A stretch of DNA of 64,000 bases from assembly GCF_001292625.1 (NCBI RefSeq), contig NZ_LAJH01000009.1, positions 496,001 to 560,000 of the forward strand. Direction: 5' to 3'. The stretch comes from Shimia sp. SK013 (GTDB lineage: Bacteria; Pseudomonadota; Alphaproteobacteria; Rhodobacterales; Rhodobacteraceae). The notes beneath the pieces are model-generated. The model saw only the letters and a list, made by a program, of their open reading frames with translations, ran no database searches and had not been told where the DNA came from. Below are positions 54,214 through 63,634 of this stretch, piece by piece. Each line of letters begins with the position of its first letter. Within the stretch, counting starts at the first letter, position 1. The position numbers and the translations under genes were made by a program.

Positions 54214-54978
54214 TCAGGCCATCATTTCAAGCGCCATGCGGGTCTCGTCATCCGCCGGGAACATCATCTCGATGCGCAACTCCGACAGCGCGATATCCTC
54301 GGCTGATCCAAACTGGCTGATCGTTGAAAACAGGGTCAGCCGCATCCCGCCCAGCACATAGGTTGCGGGAATAACCGCTGGCCGGATACCGTCAACTGTG
54401 GCGCCTGCGCCGCCCACAATTCCCTCAAATCCGGCAATCGCGGCTTCCAGCACGTCGTCGTGGCCAAAATGCGCGGCCTCGACCCGCAGCCGCGCCAGCA
54501 TATGACGCGCCACCTCGTCGTAATTTTCCAAAGCCTGCCGCATCACTGGATTACCGATCATCATATCCAGCAAACTGTCACCCTCCTTGGCACCTAATCC
54601 CGCCAACAATGTCGTGCAACTCCGGTTAGCGGACACCAGCCGCCAATGCCGGTCAATCGCCATCGCCGGATACGGATCATGCCGCGCCAGCGTCCAGTCC
54701 ACAGCCGCCCGCATCGGTGCCATGTCTTCCTCCGACAATTCGCGCTCAGCATAGGCCGGGCTCAGGCCCGCCGCGGTCAGCATCCTGTTTCGCTGTGCCA
54801 TCGGCACGTCCAACTCGTCACACAACCGCAGCACCATGCCCCGGCTGGGCCGCGACCGGCCGGTTTCCAGAAACGAGATGTGGCGCGAACTGACACCCGC
54901 CGACAGCCCTAGATCAAGCTGGCTGATCCGCCGCGCACTGCGCCATTCTTTCAAAGCCGCGCCAAAATCCAATCCCAT
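54214..54978 (-). CDS. XRE family regulator with MmyB-like ligand domain
   Basis: The 254 residues contain an N-terminal helix-turn-helix (about 10-65; ISQLDLGLSAGVSSRHISFLE) and a MmyB-like C-terminal domain (about 95-245; VDWTLARHDPYPAMAIDRHWRLVSAN is the PAS-like start, shown in two overlapping pieces). GGAGGA precedes the ATG. It diverges from a small membrane protein gene, with the palindrome TTACCT-GCA-AGGTAA in between as a probable operator for one or both genes. Confidence 0.85.
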   Translation of the reverse strand: MGLDFGAALKEWRSARRISQLDLGLSAGVSSRHISFLETGRSRPSRGMVLRLCDELDVPMAQRNRMLTAAGLSPAYAERELSEEDMAPMRAAVDWTLARHDPYPAMAIDRHWRLVSANRSCTTLLAGLGAKEGDSLLDMMIGNPVMRQALENYDEVARHMLARLRVEAAHFGHDDVLEAAIAGFEGIVGGAGATVDGIRPAVIPATYVLGGMRLTLFSTISQFGSAEDIALSELRIEMMFPADDETRMALEMMA

Positions 54979-55026
54979 CAGAGGTCCTCCTGCAAACACA
55001 CTACCCGCCCCCGTGCTGTCATGCAC

Positions 55027-55041
55027 TTACCTGCAAGGTAA
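55027..55041. promoter_or_regulatory. Palindromic operator between XRE regulator and membrane protein genes
   Basis: TTACCT-GCA-AGGTAA is a perfect 6-bp inverted repeat with a three-base centre, midway in a 122-base divergent gap. It is the only clear palindrome there, so it is the best candidate site of the XRE protein. Confidence 0.6.
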
Positions 55042-55100
55042 TTGTTTTGCCTACTGATATTGGCGCAATTTCGGCGCATCACACCAAAAGGAGCTTTGTA

Positions 55101-55532
55101 ATGACACATGACCGCACCACCACTTGCCTCAAGTTTGCCAGCCTTTTCTCCGCCTTCATCGGCCTTTTGATGGGTGCCGCCCTGCTTGGCGCGCAACCTC
55201 TTATGGGACTGTTCCTTGATCTGGTCCACCTGCCGCTGGACGGCAGACAAACCTTTTCCAGCGACAGCGAACTGGTGCTGGGCGCCATCAGCGGTGGCTT
55301 GTTGTTTGGCTTCGGAGTGATGGCCCATCAGGTCACAACTGGGGTTTATGCAACCAACCCCGATATCGGCGGGCGCATTCTTATGCGCGGTATTGTCAGC
55401 TGGTTCATTGTAGACAGTTTCGGGTCAATCCTCGCTGGCGCGTGGTTCAATGTGGTGCTCAACCTTGGCTTTCTCGCGCTCTTCATTGTGCCACTGTTAG
55501 CGGCCCGACCCTCTGTCCGCGCAGCCTTATAA
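55101..55532 (+). CDS. Small four-helix membrane protein
   Basis: The 143 residues start MTHDRTTTCLKFASLFSAFI with AAAAGGAG upstream. Four hydrophobic segments are visible (about 10-35, 55-78, 88-105 and 112-135). No motif ties it to a known transporter. It diverges from the XRE regulator, which probably controls it via the palindrome between them. Function unknown. Confidence 0.8.
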   Translation: MTHDRTTTCLKFASLFSAFIGLLMGAALLGAQPLMGLFLDLVHLPLDGRQTFSSDSELVLGAISGGLLFGFGVMAHQVTTGVYATNPDIGGRILMRGIVSWFIVDSFGSILAGAWFNVVLNLGFLALFIVPLLAARPSVRAAL

Positions 55533-55563
55533 CCCTCTAACAACAAACGCTTAGACAACAATT

Positions 55564-55592
55564 GCACGGCCAACCGGGCCGTGCCCCTCTTT
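55564..55592 (+). terminator. Terminator after the four-helix membrane protein gene
   Basis: GCACGGCC and GGCCGTGC form an 8-bp stem with loop AACCG, followed by CCCTCTTTCT. Confidence 0.7.
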
Positions 55593-55637
55593 CTGCCCGC
55601 CGTCCCGAGGTCTGCAACATCCCGCCTCAAATATTGG

Positions 55638-55653
55638 TTAATCTTTCCTTAAC
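55638..55653. promoter_or_regulatory. Consensus CtrA binding site
   Basis: TTAA-TCTTTCC-TTAAC fully matches the CtrA consensus TTAA-N7-TTAAC. It is located 93 bases before the start of the choice-of-anchor L/Hint protein gene, in a gap with no other gene. Confidence 0.65.
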
Positions 55654-55745
55654 CCTGCCCCGAAGCCGCCACGTTTGAGCGGCACCTGTTGTTCTCAACA
55701 AGGAAACAAAAGTTTCCACGAGCAGACAGACTAGGGGCAGGCAAA

Positions 55746-57305
55746 ATGCCAAATGCAGTAGAACTCAATATCGATGCGGGCGCGACCGCAACCGAGATGG
55801 CCGAAGAGATCTTTGGCGATCCGGGGCGCATCGTCACATCCGACTACACAGGCGATGCTGCATCGTCCGGTGTTTACACCGGCGCCGACACCACAAGCGC
55901 CGGCGTCGCCCCTGCCGACAGTGGCGTGATCTTGTCGACCGGCCATGTCGACGATTTCACCAACAGCCACGGCGGCACAAACACCAACACCAGCGCCTCC
56001 ACATCCACCAACACATCAGGCGAAAACAACAACGCGCTGTTCAACGCCGCCGCCGGCACAAACACCTACGACGCCTCCTATCTGACCATCGATTTTAACG
56101 GCACCGCTGGCGAATTGCTGACCATCGACTTTGTGCTCTCCTCCGAGGAATACCCTGAGTATCTCAGCTACAACGACACCATCGGTGTTTGGGTGAACGG
56201 GGTCGAGGCGCAAATCTCTGTGGGTGACGGCACGGCCACCGTCGGCAACATCAACGACGCCAACGCAAACATCTACAACGACAACTCCAACGACGAATAC
56301 AACACCGAGATGGACGGCTTTACTGTCACCTTGACCTTTGTCGCGCCGCTGCAGGATGGCATTAACGAGCTGATCATCGGCATCGCAGATGCCTCAGACA
56401 GCAGCTATGACTCCAACCTTCTGATCGCCGGTGGCTCAGTGCAAACCACCATCGTGGCTCAGGATGACAGCGTTTCACTCAAGGTTGGCGGCAGCAAAAC
56501 CTTTGACGTGCTGGGCAACGACAACTCTTCTGCAGGCCCCACCCTGACGATCACCCACATCAACGGCGTTCCTGTTGTTCCAGGAGACAGCGTGACCCTC
56601 GCCACCGGGCAAGTCGTCACGCTAAACGCGGACGGAACCCTGACAGTTGATGCCGACACTGATCTTGAAACGGTCTATTTCAACTACACAATCGAGGACG
56701 AGGACGGCAACACCGACACGGCTTTGGTCGAAATTGTGCAACACCCGCCCTGTTTTACGCGCGGCACGCTCATACGCACATCCGACGGAGACATACCGGT
56801 CGAACAGCTGCGCAAAGGCATGTTGCTGCAAACCCTCGACAATGGCCTGCAACCCATTGAATGGATTGGGAGTTCCCGCATGGAACCACAGCTTGACTCG
56901 CTGCCAATCCGCATCAAATCCGGTGTTTTGGACAACGACCGGGATCTCGTTGTGTCCCCGCAACACCGCGTTCTTTTGACCGGTGCGCGCGCTGAGCTCA
57001 TGTTTGGCAGCGATGAAGTTCTGGTCAAGGCCAAGCACCTCGTGAACGAGCGCGACGTGTTGCGCTGTCCGACGGATCAAACCATCACCTATTTCCACAT
57101 TCTGCTGCCTCAACACGAACTGGTGTTCTCCGAAGGTCAATGGAGCGAAAGCTTCATGCCCGGCCCGATGACGCGCCACAGCTTTGATCCGCTTGCCAAC
57201 CGTGGCTTGCGCATGGTCATGTCCAAACGCGCGATCGGCACCGAAGATATCGCCGCCCGCCCCAGCCTGCGCAGCTATGAAGCCGCCGCCTTGCTGGCAG
57301 CCTAA
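55746..57305 (+). CDS. Choice-of-anchor L and Hint domain surface protein
   Basis: The 519 residues have no Sec signal. Order: choice-of-anchor L-type beta domain (about 10-240; GVILSTGHVDDF, FVLSSEEYPEYLSYNDTIGV), a cadherin-like module (about 245-332; DVLGNDNSS...YTIEDEDGNTDTALV), and a Hint domain (about 335-480) starting PCFTRGTLIRTSDGDIPVEQL with Cys336 as the likely first residue of autoprocessing and SPQHRVLLTGARAEL with its histidine. This arrangement is known from secreted Rhodobacterales proteins. Preceded by a consensus CtrA site. Function unknown; secretion is inference. Confidence 0.88.
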   Translation: MPNAVELNIDAGATATEMAEEIFGDPGRIVTSDYTGDAASSGVYTGADTTSAGVAPADSGVILSTGHVDDFTNSHGGTNTNTSASTSTNTSGENNNALFNAAAGTNTYDASYLTIDFNGTAGELLTIDFVLSSEEYPEYLSYNDTIGVWVNGVEAQISVGDGTATVGNINDANANIYNDNSNDEYNTEMDGFTVTLTFVAPLQDGINELIIGIADASDSSYDSNLLIAGGSVQTTIVAQDDSVSLKVGGSKTFDVLGNDNSSAGPTLTITHINGVPVVPGDSVTLATGQVVTLNADGTLTVDADTDLETVYFNYTIEDEDGNTDTALVEIVQHPPCFTRGTLIRTSDGDIPVEQLRKGMLLQTLDNGLQPIEWIGSSRMEPQLDSLPIRIKSGVLDNDRDLVVSPQHRVLLTGARAELMFGSDEVLVKAKHLVNERDVLRCPTDQTITYFHILLPQHELVFSEGQWSESFMPGPMTRHSFDPLANRGLRMVMSKRAIGTEDIAARPSLRSYEAAALLAA

Positions 57306-57315
57306 AATAGCCAGA

Positions 57316-57337
57316 GGCGGCGGGTTACTCCGCCGCC
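57316..57337. terminator. Hairpin at the uvrA end
   Basis: GGCGGCGG and CCGCCGCC form an 8-bp stem whose loop contains the uvrA stop codon, located between the convergent Hint protein and uvrA genes. No long T-run. Confidence 0.5.
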
Positions 57338-60183
57338 ACCCGGCGCGCCTTCAACATATCTTTGAGGTAATGTCCGGTGTGACTGCGCTTGACCTTGGCC
57401 ACCTCTTCCGGTGTACCCAGCGCCACAATCTCGCCGCCGCCGTCGCCACCTTCTGGGCCAATATCGATGATGTGGTCGGCCGTTTTCACCACGTCCAGAT
57501 TGTGCTCGATCACCACAACCGTATTGCCCTGATCAACCAGTTCGTGCAGCACCTCAAGCAACTTGCGCACATCCTCAAAATGCAGGCCCGTTGTCGGCTC
57601 ATCCAGAATATAAAGCGTCCGTCCCGTGGAACGTTTTGCCAGTTCTTTGGACAGTTTCACCCGCTGCGCCTCACCACCGGACAACGTCGTCGCCTGCTGC
57701 CCAACCTTGATATAGCCAAGCCCAACCCGCATCAGCGCATCCATCTTGTCGCGGATGCTTGGCACGGCTTTAAAGAACTCTTGGCCCTCCTCAACGGTCA
57801 TATCAAGAACGTCGGCTATACTTTTGCCTTTAAAGCGAATTTCCAGGGTCTCACGGTTGTATCGCGCGCCCTGACAGGTCTCACATTCCACGTAAACGTC
57901 CGGCAGAAAGTGCATCTCGATCTTGATGACACCGTCGCCCTGACACGCCTCACAGCGCCCGCCTTTGACGTTGAACGAGAACCGTCCGGGCTTGTAACCG
58001 CGCGCTTTGGATTCCGGCAGACCAGCGAACCAGTCACGGATCGGCGTGAACGCCCCCGTATAGGTCGCAGGGTTGGACCGCGGCGTGCGCCCGATGGGGC
58101 GCTGATCAATATCGATCACCTTGTCCAGATGCTCCAAACCCTTGATGGTCTCACACGGCGCAGGCGTCTGCCGCGCCCCGTTCAGGCGCATCGAGGCGGT
58201 CTTGAACAGCGTCTCGATCGTCAGCGTGGATTTGCCACCGCCCGACACGCCGGTCACGCAGACAAATTTGCCCAACGGAAACTCTGCCGACACGTTCTTT
58301 AGGTTGTTACCCGTGGCCTTGACGACTTTCACAGTCTTGCCATTGCCCTCACGCCGCTCCGCAGGAACCGCGATTTCACGCGCGCCAGACAGATATTGCC
58401 CTGTCAGAGACGCGGGATCGGCCATAATCTCCGAAGGCAGCCCCTCGGACACCACCTGGCCGCCGTGCACACCGGCACCGGGCCCAATGTCAAAGACGTA
58501 GTCCGCCTCGCGAACGGCCTCTTCGTCGTGCTCGACCACGATCACTGTATTGCCTTGATCGCGCAGGTTTTTCAGCGTTGTCAGCAACCGCCCGTTGTCG
58601 CGCTGGTGCAGGCCAATCGACGGCTCATCCAGCACATATAGAACACCGGTTAACCCCGACCCGATTTGGCTCGCCAACCGGATCCGCTGGCTTTCGCCGC
58701 CCGACAACGTTCCGCTGTTGCGGCTCAGCGTCAGATACTCCAACCCAACGTTATTCAAGAATCCAAGGCGTTCGCGAATCTCTTTCACAATCGCCCGCGC
58801 AATTTCCTGTTTCTGCGGCGTCAGGTGGTTCGGCACATCCTCAATCCAGGCCAGCGCCTCACGGATAGATTTCTGCACCACCTGCCCAACATGCACACCC
58901 GCGATTTTCACCGCCAACGCTTCGGGCCGCAGGCGATAGCCCTCACACGTCCCGCAAGGCCGGTTGTTCTGATAGCGTTCAAATTCTTCACGAATCCAGT
59001 TGCTGTCGGTCTCGCGATACCGCCGCTCCATGTTGGGGATTACGCCCTCAAACACCCGCGTCACCTGATACACCCGCCCGCCCTCGTCATAGCGGAACTC
59101 GATCTCTTCCTCGCCAGAGCCGTACAAGAACACCTGTTGCACCTTTTTGGGTAGCTGCTTCCACGGCGTGTTGCGGTCAAACTCGAAATGTTTGGCAATT
59201 GCTTCAATGGTTTGCAGGAAATACGGCGACTTGCCTTTGCGCCACGGCGCCAGCGCCCCGTCGTAAACCTTCAGCGTGACATCCGGCACCACCAGCCGTT
59301 CGTCAAAAAACAGCTCAACGCCCAAACCATCACAATCCGGACAGGCCCCAAACGGCGCGTTGAACGAAAACATCCGCGGCTCGATCTCGGGAATTGTGAA
59401 CCCACTGACAGGACAGGCAAAATTCTCGGAAAACGTGATGCGCTCGGACTCGCCGTCCTTGGGCGCAGTTTCCAGCACAGAAATCCCGTCCGCCAGATCC
59501 AGCGCCGTGCGCAAACTGTCCGCCAATCGCGTCTCAACACCCTCGCGGACCACAATCCGGTCCACCACCACATCGATGTCATGGCGAAATTTCTTGTCCA
59601 GCGTCGGTGGCTCGTCCAGTTCATAGAACGCGCCGTCCACTTTCACCCGCTGAAAACCCTGCTTACGCAGCTCCAGAAACTCTTTGCGGTATTCGCCTTT
59701 GCGATCGCGCACAATCGGCGCCAGCAAAAACGCGCGTGTGCCCTCTTCCATCTCCATGATCCGGTCGACCATGTCCTGCACCTGCTGCGCCTCAATCGGC
59801 AATCCGGTCGCGGGGCTAAACGGTGTCCCGGCCCGCGCAAACAGCAAACGCATATAGTCGTAAATCTCGGTCACGGTGCCCACAGTCGAGCGCGGGTTCT
59901 TGGATGTGGTCTTCTGTTCAATCGAAATCGCCGGAGACAGCCCACTGATGTGATCCACATCAGGTTTTTCCATCATATCAAGGAATTGACGCGCATAAGC
60001 CGACAGACTTTCGACATAGCGTCGCTGCCCTTCGGCATAGATTGTGTCAAACGCCAGGCTCGACTTGCCGGACCCCGACAGGCCGGTGATCACCACAAGC
60101 TGATCGCGTGGAATATCCACGTCGATGGATTTCAGATTATGTTCGCGCGCGCCGCGCACTTCGATGTTCTTCAGCTCGGCCAT
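57325..60183 (-). CDS. uvrA: Excinuclease ABC subunit A
   Basis: Damage-recognition ATPase of nucleotide excision repair. The 952 residues have two ABC modules: Walker [14 protein letters not shown] near residue 31 and [13 protein letters not shown] near 640, with signatures [14 protein letters not shown] and [14 protein letters not shown]. The second zinc module (CEACQG...CETCQG) is complete, but the first reads CPVSG...CPDCDG, with Ser replacing one Cys. A LexA-type box lies 67 bases before the start, so it is SOS-controlled. Full length. Confidence 0.97.
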   Translation of the reverse strand: MAELKNIEVRGAREHNLKSIDVDIPRDQLVVITGLSGSGKSSLAFDTIYAEGQRRYVESLSAYARQFLDMMEKPDVDHISGLSPAISIEQKTTSKNPRSTVGTVTEIYDYMRLLFARAGTPFSPATGLPIEAQQVQDMVDRIMEMEEGTRAFLLAPIVRDRKGEYRKEFLELRKQGFQRVKVDGAFYELDEPPTLDKKFRHDIDVVVDRIVVREGVETRLADSLRTALDLADGISVLETAPKDGESERITFSENFACPVSGFTIPEIEPRMFSFNAPFGACPDCDGLGVELFFDERLVVPDVTLKVYDGALAPWRKGKSPYFLQTIEAIAKHFEFDRNTPWKQLPKKVQQVFLYGSGEEEIEFRYDEGGRVYQVTRVFEGVIPNMERRYRETDSNWIREEFERYQNNRPCGTCEGYRLRPEALAVKIAGVHVGQVVQKSIREALAWIEDVPNHLTPQKQEIARAIVKEIRERLGFLNNVGLEYLTLSRNSGTLSGGESQRIRLASQIGSGLTGVLYVLDEPSIGLHQRDNGRLLTTLKNLRDQGNTVIVVEHDEEAVREADYVFDIGPGAGVHGGQVVSEGLPSEIMADPASLTGQYLSGAREIAVPAERREGNGKTVKVVKATGNNLKNVSAEFPLGKFVCVTGVSGGGKSTLTIETLFKTASMRLNGARQTPAPCETIKGLEHLDKVIDIDQRPIGRTPRSNPATYTGAFTPIRDWFAGLPESKARGYKPGRFSFNVKGGRCEACQGDGVIKIEMHFLPDVYVECETCQGARYNRETLEIRFKGKSIADVLDMTVEEGQEFFKAVPSIRDKMDALMRVGLGYIKVGQQATTLSGGEAQRVKLSKELAKRSTGRTLYILDEPTTGLHFEDVRKLLEVLHELVDQGNTVVVIEHNLDVVKTADHIIDIGPEGGDGGGEIVALGTPEEVAKVKRSHTGHYLKDMLKARRVAAE

Positions 60184-60249
60184 TCAAACCCCCAACGGAT
60201 ACAGCACAAGACATAGGGCAGTCGACGGAAACTGCCAACCATATATCGC

Positions 60250-60264
60250 GAACATAGAGAGAAC
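60250..60264. promoter_or_regulatory. LexA (SOS) box upstream of uvrA
   Basis: GAAC-ATAGAGA-GAAC matches the alphaproteobacterial LexA direct-repeat consensus (GTTC-N7-GTTC on the other strand) and is in the promoter region of uvrA. Confidence 0.8.
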
Positions 60265-60359
60265 ATTTTAATTCGCCAAGCCTGTAAGTTTTCTCCGGCT
60301 TGCTGTTTTTTCAATTTCCCTCATAGTCGCAAGTCATTACGTTTCGAAGGACATTTTGG

Positions 60360-60621
60360 ATGAAGTTTTTTGCCACAGGCGCGACCGCGCTTTGCCTGCT
60401 CACATCCGCGTCATTCGCCCAAACCCACTCTTCCGCCATTCTTGTCATGGACGGCTCCGGCCCCATGTCGGGCCAGATCGACAGCACCGCCAGAATCACA
60501 ATTGCAAGCGAGGGCTCGCCCGTGAGCCTGCAAGTCGCCTAAGTAGCTGAAAATTACAAAATCCGCGAACTTCTCGACATGGGCAACAAGCGGTTGATGT
60601 CGATGCCGCTGATTGTGGAAT
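60360..60621 (+). pseudogene. Remnant of a VWA-domain protein gene
   Basis: The frame opens with a signal peptide (MKFFATGATALCLLTSASFA) and then AILVMDGSGPMSGQIDSTAR, a VWA metal-site start in which the usual DGSGSMWGQ has Ser to Pro and Trp to Ser changes. A stop occurs after 60 codons (60540-60542), and the same frame continues for 26 codons (KIRELLDMGNKRLMSMPLIVE at its end) to a second stop. Full VWA proteins are several hundred residues, so most of the gene is missing. Alternatively it encodes a 60-residue exported peptide, which I find less likely. Confidence 0.65.
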
Positions 60622-60714
60622 AACATCTTAGGAAACAAGGGCGATCATTGGACCGACCAACTCTGAATGGCTCGTTTGTTGCGAGACACAAAGAACGCCC
60701 GCAAACCAACCAAT

Positions 60715-61287
60715 TCAGACCTCGGTGAAGATCAGATCCAAGTGTTTTTCCAAGGATGTATGTGCCTCTCTTGCATAATAAAGAAAAGTGGTGGCGGCCA
60801 AGGACATGTCGCCCACTTGCTTGAACGCAGCTTCAAATGTTTCCGGCGGATCAAAATCCTGCAAATCGCGAATTTCTTGCAGCAAATTTTGGCGCTTTTC
60901 CTCATATCTGCGCCAAGAAAGCCCCTTCAGTTCGACCGTCTCAGGAAGATCATGAACCGCTGCGTTCAGGAAATTGGCGCTCCGCTGGGTTTCGAAAAAA
61001 AGGCATTCAAGGGTCTGAGTTGGAAGCGTGTCATCCCTACCACGGTATTCACAGATGTCGCCAAATGTCTTGATACAGGAAATTTGAAGGGGTGACAAAA
61101 ACGCCTTGGGCGCATCATTCGCCGCAATCAGGCATGCGATGTAGTTTGGGTTCTTCCATTGGCTAACACTGTCTGGAACATTATCTCCAAACGCATATTT
61201 CGGTTGGAATATCAGTGTGTTCATCAGCACAACAATCATAATCCACCCTTTAGTAGAGTCTTTTTTGCGCATTAATCCATTTTCCAT
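60715..61287 (-). CDS. Orphan secreted hypothetical protein, low GC
   Basis: The 190 residues begin with a basic head and hydrophobic run (KGWIMIVVLMNTLIFQPKYA, cut near FGDNV), indicating export. The mature part has four cysteines (IACLIAAND, ISCIKTFGDICEYRG, ECLFFET) that could form two disulphides, then a long helical C-terminal half. Base composition and codon use are visibly poorer in GC than the neighbours, a sign of recent acquisition. A start five codons later is possible. No family recognised. Confidence 0.7.
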   Translation of the reverse strand: MENGLMRKKDSTKGWIMIVVLMNTLIFQPKYAFGDNVPDSVSQWKNPNYIACLIAANDAPKAFLSPLQISCIKTFGDICEYRGRDDTLPTQTLECLFFETQRSANFLNAAVHDLPETVELKGLSWRRYEEKRQNLLQEIRDLQDFDPPETFEAAFKQVGDMSLAATTFLYYAREAHTSLEKHLDLIFTEV

Positions 61288-61316
61288 AAAACCGTCTCAA
61301 AATGTTCTTTTTGAAC

Positions 61317-61661
61317 TCAATCGTGCTTATGCGGCGCGGGTGGGTTCAACCTCACACGGAACGTCGCATCCCGTGACCCTACATGCAAATCAACCTGTTC
61401 CTGCGCGCCTGTGACCACGTCTGTCACCAGCACCGTCAAATGCCGGTCTGCGTCCACTTCAATTTCCCAAGGTGCCGCGATGATGCCAAGCGCCACCGGC
61501 ATTCCGTCCTCATCGCGCAAATCCCAATGTAATGCGCCACTTTCAGGCGGTGCTTCAAACCGCATCATCACGCGAAACGGGTCCTGCGCCCACAGCGGCG
61601 CCGCCGCCATCAGCACCGACGCGATACCGATGCAAAAACGACGTGCCACCGCCCGTCTCAA
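61317..61661 (-). CDS. Small periplasmic hypothetical protein cotranscribed with lpdA
   Basis: The 114 residues begin with a signal peptide ([19 protein letters not shown] cut before QDPF) and continue as a small beta-rich domain ([38 protein letters not shown]) ending in a His-containing tail PHKHD. Its start overlaps the lpdA stop as ATGA, so it is translated from the lpdA message. I do not know the family; a role with a cytosolic dehydrogenase is not obvious. Confidence 0.75.
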
Positions 61662-63052
61662 ATGTGGATCACCCGATCATAAGCGTCCAACACGCTTTCG
61701 TGCATCATTTCGCTCAGCGTGGGATGCGGGAACACCGTCTCCATCAGCTCCGCCTCAGTGGTCTCAAGCTGTCGACCGACAACATAGCCCTGGATCAATT
61801 CGGTCACCTCAGCTCCCACCATATGCGCGCCCAGCAATTCGCCGGTCTTGGCATCAAACACGGTTTTCACCATGCCTTCCGGCTCGCCCAAAGCAATCGC
61901 TTTGCCATTCCCAATGAACGGAAAACGCCCCACTTTGACGTCATATCCGGCCTCTTTGGCTTTGGCCTCGGTCAGGCCGACGCTGGCAACCTGCGGATGA
62001 CAATAGGTGCAGCCCGCAATGCTCTCCGGCTTCACCGGATGAGGCGTCCCGCCCGCGATCAGCTCCGCCACCATCACGCCTTCATGGCTGGCTTTGTGCG
62101 CCAACCAGGGCGCACCCGCGATGTCGCCAATCGCATACAAACCATCTATGCCCGTACGGCAATACGCGTCCGTCACAACATGCGTCCGGTCGATCTTTAC
62201 GCCCAACGCTTCAAGGCCAAGGTTTTCGACATTTCCAACGATGCCAACAGCCGAAATCACCGTGTCAAACACCTGTGTTTCAACCTTGCCGCCGACTTCG
62301 ATATGGGCCGTCACCTTGCCTTTGGCGCGGTCCAGTTTCTTGACCATGGCTTTCTCCATGATCTTCATGCCCTGTTTGACAAATTGCTTTTTAGCAAAAG
62401 CACTTATCTCGGCATCTTCAACCGGCAGAACCCGATCCATGACCTCCACAACCGTGGTGTCCGCACCCAAAGTGTTAAAGAAACTCGCGAACTCGATGCC
62501 AATCGCGCCTGACCCAATCACCAGCAGTTTCTTGGGCATTCTGGGCGGCTGCAACGCGTGGCGATAGGTCCAGACCAAATCGCCATCGGCCTCAAGCCCC
62601 GGCAATTCCCGTGCCCGCGCGCCCGTCGCCAGAATGATGTTCTTGGCCGTGAGATCCTCGGTGCCTTTGGCGGTTTTGACCGACACTTTTCCCTTGGCCG
62701 GCAGGCTGGCGTCGCCCATCACGACCGTGACCTTGTTCTTCTTCATCAGAAAGCCAACACCGCCACTCAGCTGTTTGGCCACCCCACGCGAGCGCCCGAC
62801 AACCTTGTCAAGATCATAGTCAATCTTGCCCGCGCTCAGGCCAAACTCACTGGCACGCTCCATCAGGTGATACACTTCCGCGGACCGCAGCAACGCTTTG
62901 GTCGGAATACAGCCCCAATTCAGACAGATACCGCCAAGGTTTTCGCGCTCAACGATCGCCACCTTCTGGCCCAGCTGCGCTGCTCGAATGGCCGCGACAT
63001 AGCCCCCCGGACCGGATCCGATTACGATCACATCATAAGTGCTGGCAGCCAT
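61658..63052 (-). CDS. lpdA: Dihydrolipoyl dehydrogenase (E3)
   Basis: Flavoprotein that reoxidises lipoamide in 2-oxoacid dehydrogenase complexes and the glycine cleavage system. The 464 residues have the FAD motif [19 protein letters not shown], the redox disulphide [16 protein letters not shown], the NAD motif [15 protein letters not shown], and the C-terminal active-site [12 protein letters not shown]. Full length. No E1/E2 genes are near in this window, so it is probably the end of a separate cluster or a stand-alone copy. Confidence 0.95.
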   Translation of the reverse strand: MAASTYDVIVIGSGPGGYVAAIRAAQLGQKVAIVERENLGGICLNWGCIPTKALLRSAEVYHLMERASEFGLSAGKIDYDLDKVVGRSRGVAKQLSGGVGFLMKKNKVTVVMGDASLPAKGKVSVKTAKGTEDLTAKNIILATGARARELPGLEADGDLVWTYRHALQPPRMPKKLLVIGSGAIGIEFASFFNTLGADTTVVEVMDRVLPVEDAEISAFAKKQFVKQGMKIMEKAMVKKLDRAKGKVTAHIEVGGKVETQVFDTVISAVGIVGNVENLGLEALGVKIDRTHVVTDAYCRTGIDGLYAIGDIAGAPWLAHKASHEGVMVAELIAGGTPHPVKPESIAGCTYCHPQVASVGLTEAKAKEAGYDVKVGRFPFIGNGKAIALGEPEGMVKTVFDAKTGELLGAHMVGAEVTELIQGYVVGRQLETTEAELMETVFPHPTLSEMMHESVLDAYDRVIHI

Positions 63053-63206
63053 CTGCGTCTCCTCCGCCTGTTCAAACTGACCCTAGATCAACTGTCCCCC
63101 CACATCAACGCGGCCTTGCACCGGTTTTCCGGCTGGCTTTTCCGACTGGCTTTTTGGGCGTCATCCACGCATCCTGACGCCGTCAAAGAACAGAAGGACA
63201 CCTGTC

Positions 63207-63632
63207 GTGAAAACCATCAAAGATCTGCTACTTGCGATGCTCAACGCCACGCTCATTCTCGTGGCGCTTTGCCTGTTTTTGTTGTGGCAGGTCTCGCGCA
63301 GCGGTGAACGTATTGCCGAAAGTTTTGCCAGCAATCTCAGCCTTCTAAAGCCCATGGAGCAACGCATCGACGAGACGCGCCAAGAGGTGGCCGGCTTGCG
63401 AAGCGATCTGGCGGCGCTCGCGAATGGCACCACCGAATTGTCCGATGCCGCCAAAATGCGACTGGACAACGCGGCCACACGTCTGGACCAAGCAATGCGC
63501 GGCATCGAGGCGGACGTCGCCAAACTCGCGGCCACGCCCGAAACCCTGACAGACTACGCCATTGATAAAACCGCAACCCGCGTTTCTATCGAGCTGCAAA
63601 CCTTGCTACAGTGTCGCCAACCCCAAAGCTAA
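63207..63632 (+). CDS. Membrane-anchored coiled-coil hypothetical protein
   Basis: The 141 residues start at a GTG preceded by AGAAGGA, with one membrane helix (LLLAMLNATLILVALCLFLL, about 7-27) and a long heptad-like helix (about 35-118; VAGLRSDLAALANGTTELSD) outside. No motif beyond this. It diverges from lpdA and is convergent with the DUF924 gene, three bases apart. Function unknown; topology suggests a spacer or scaffold protein. Confidence 0.75.
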   Translation: MKTIKDLLLAMLNATLILVALCLFLLWQVSRSGERIAESFASNLSLLKPMEQRIDETRQEVAGLRSDLAALANGTTELSDAAKMRLDNAATRLDQAMRGIEADVAKLAATPETLTDYAIDKTATRVSIELQTLLQCRQPQS

Positions 63633-63634
63633 GA

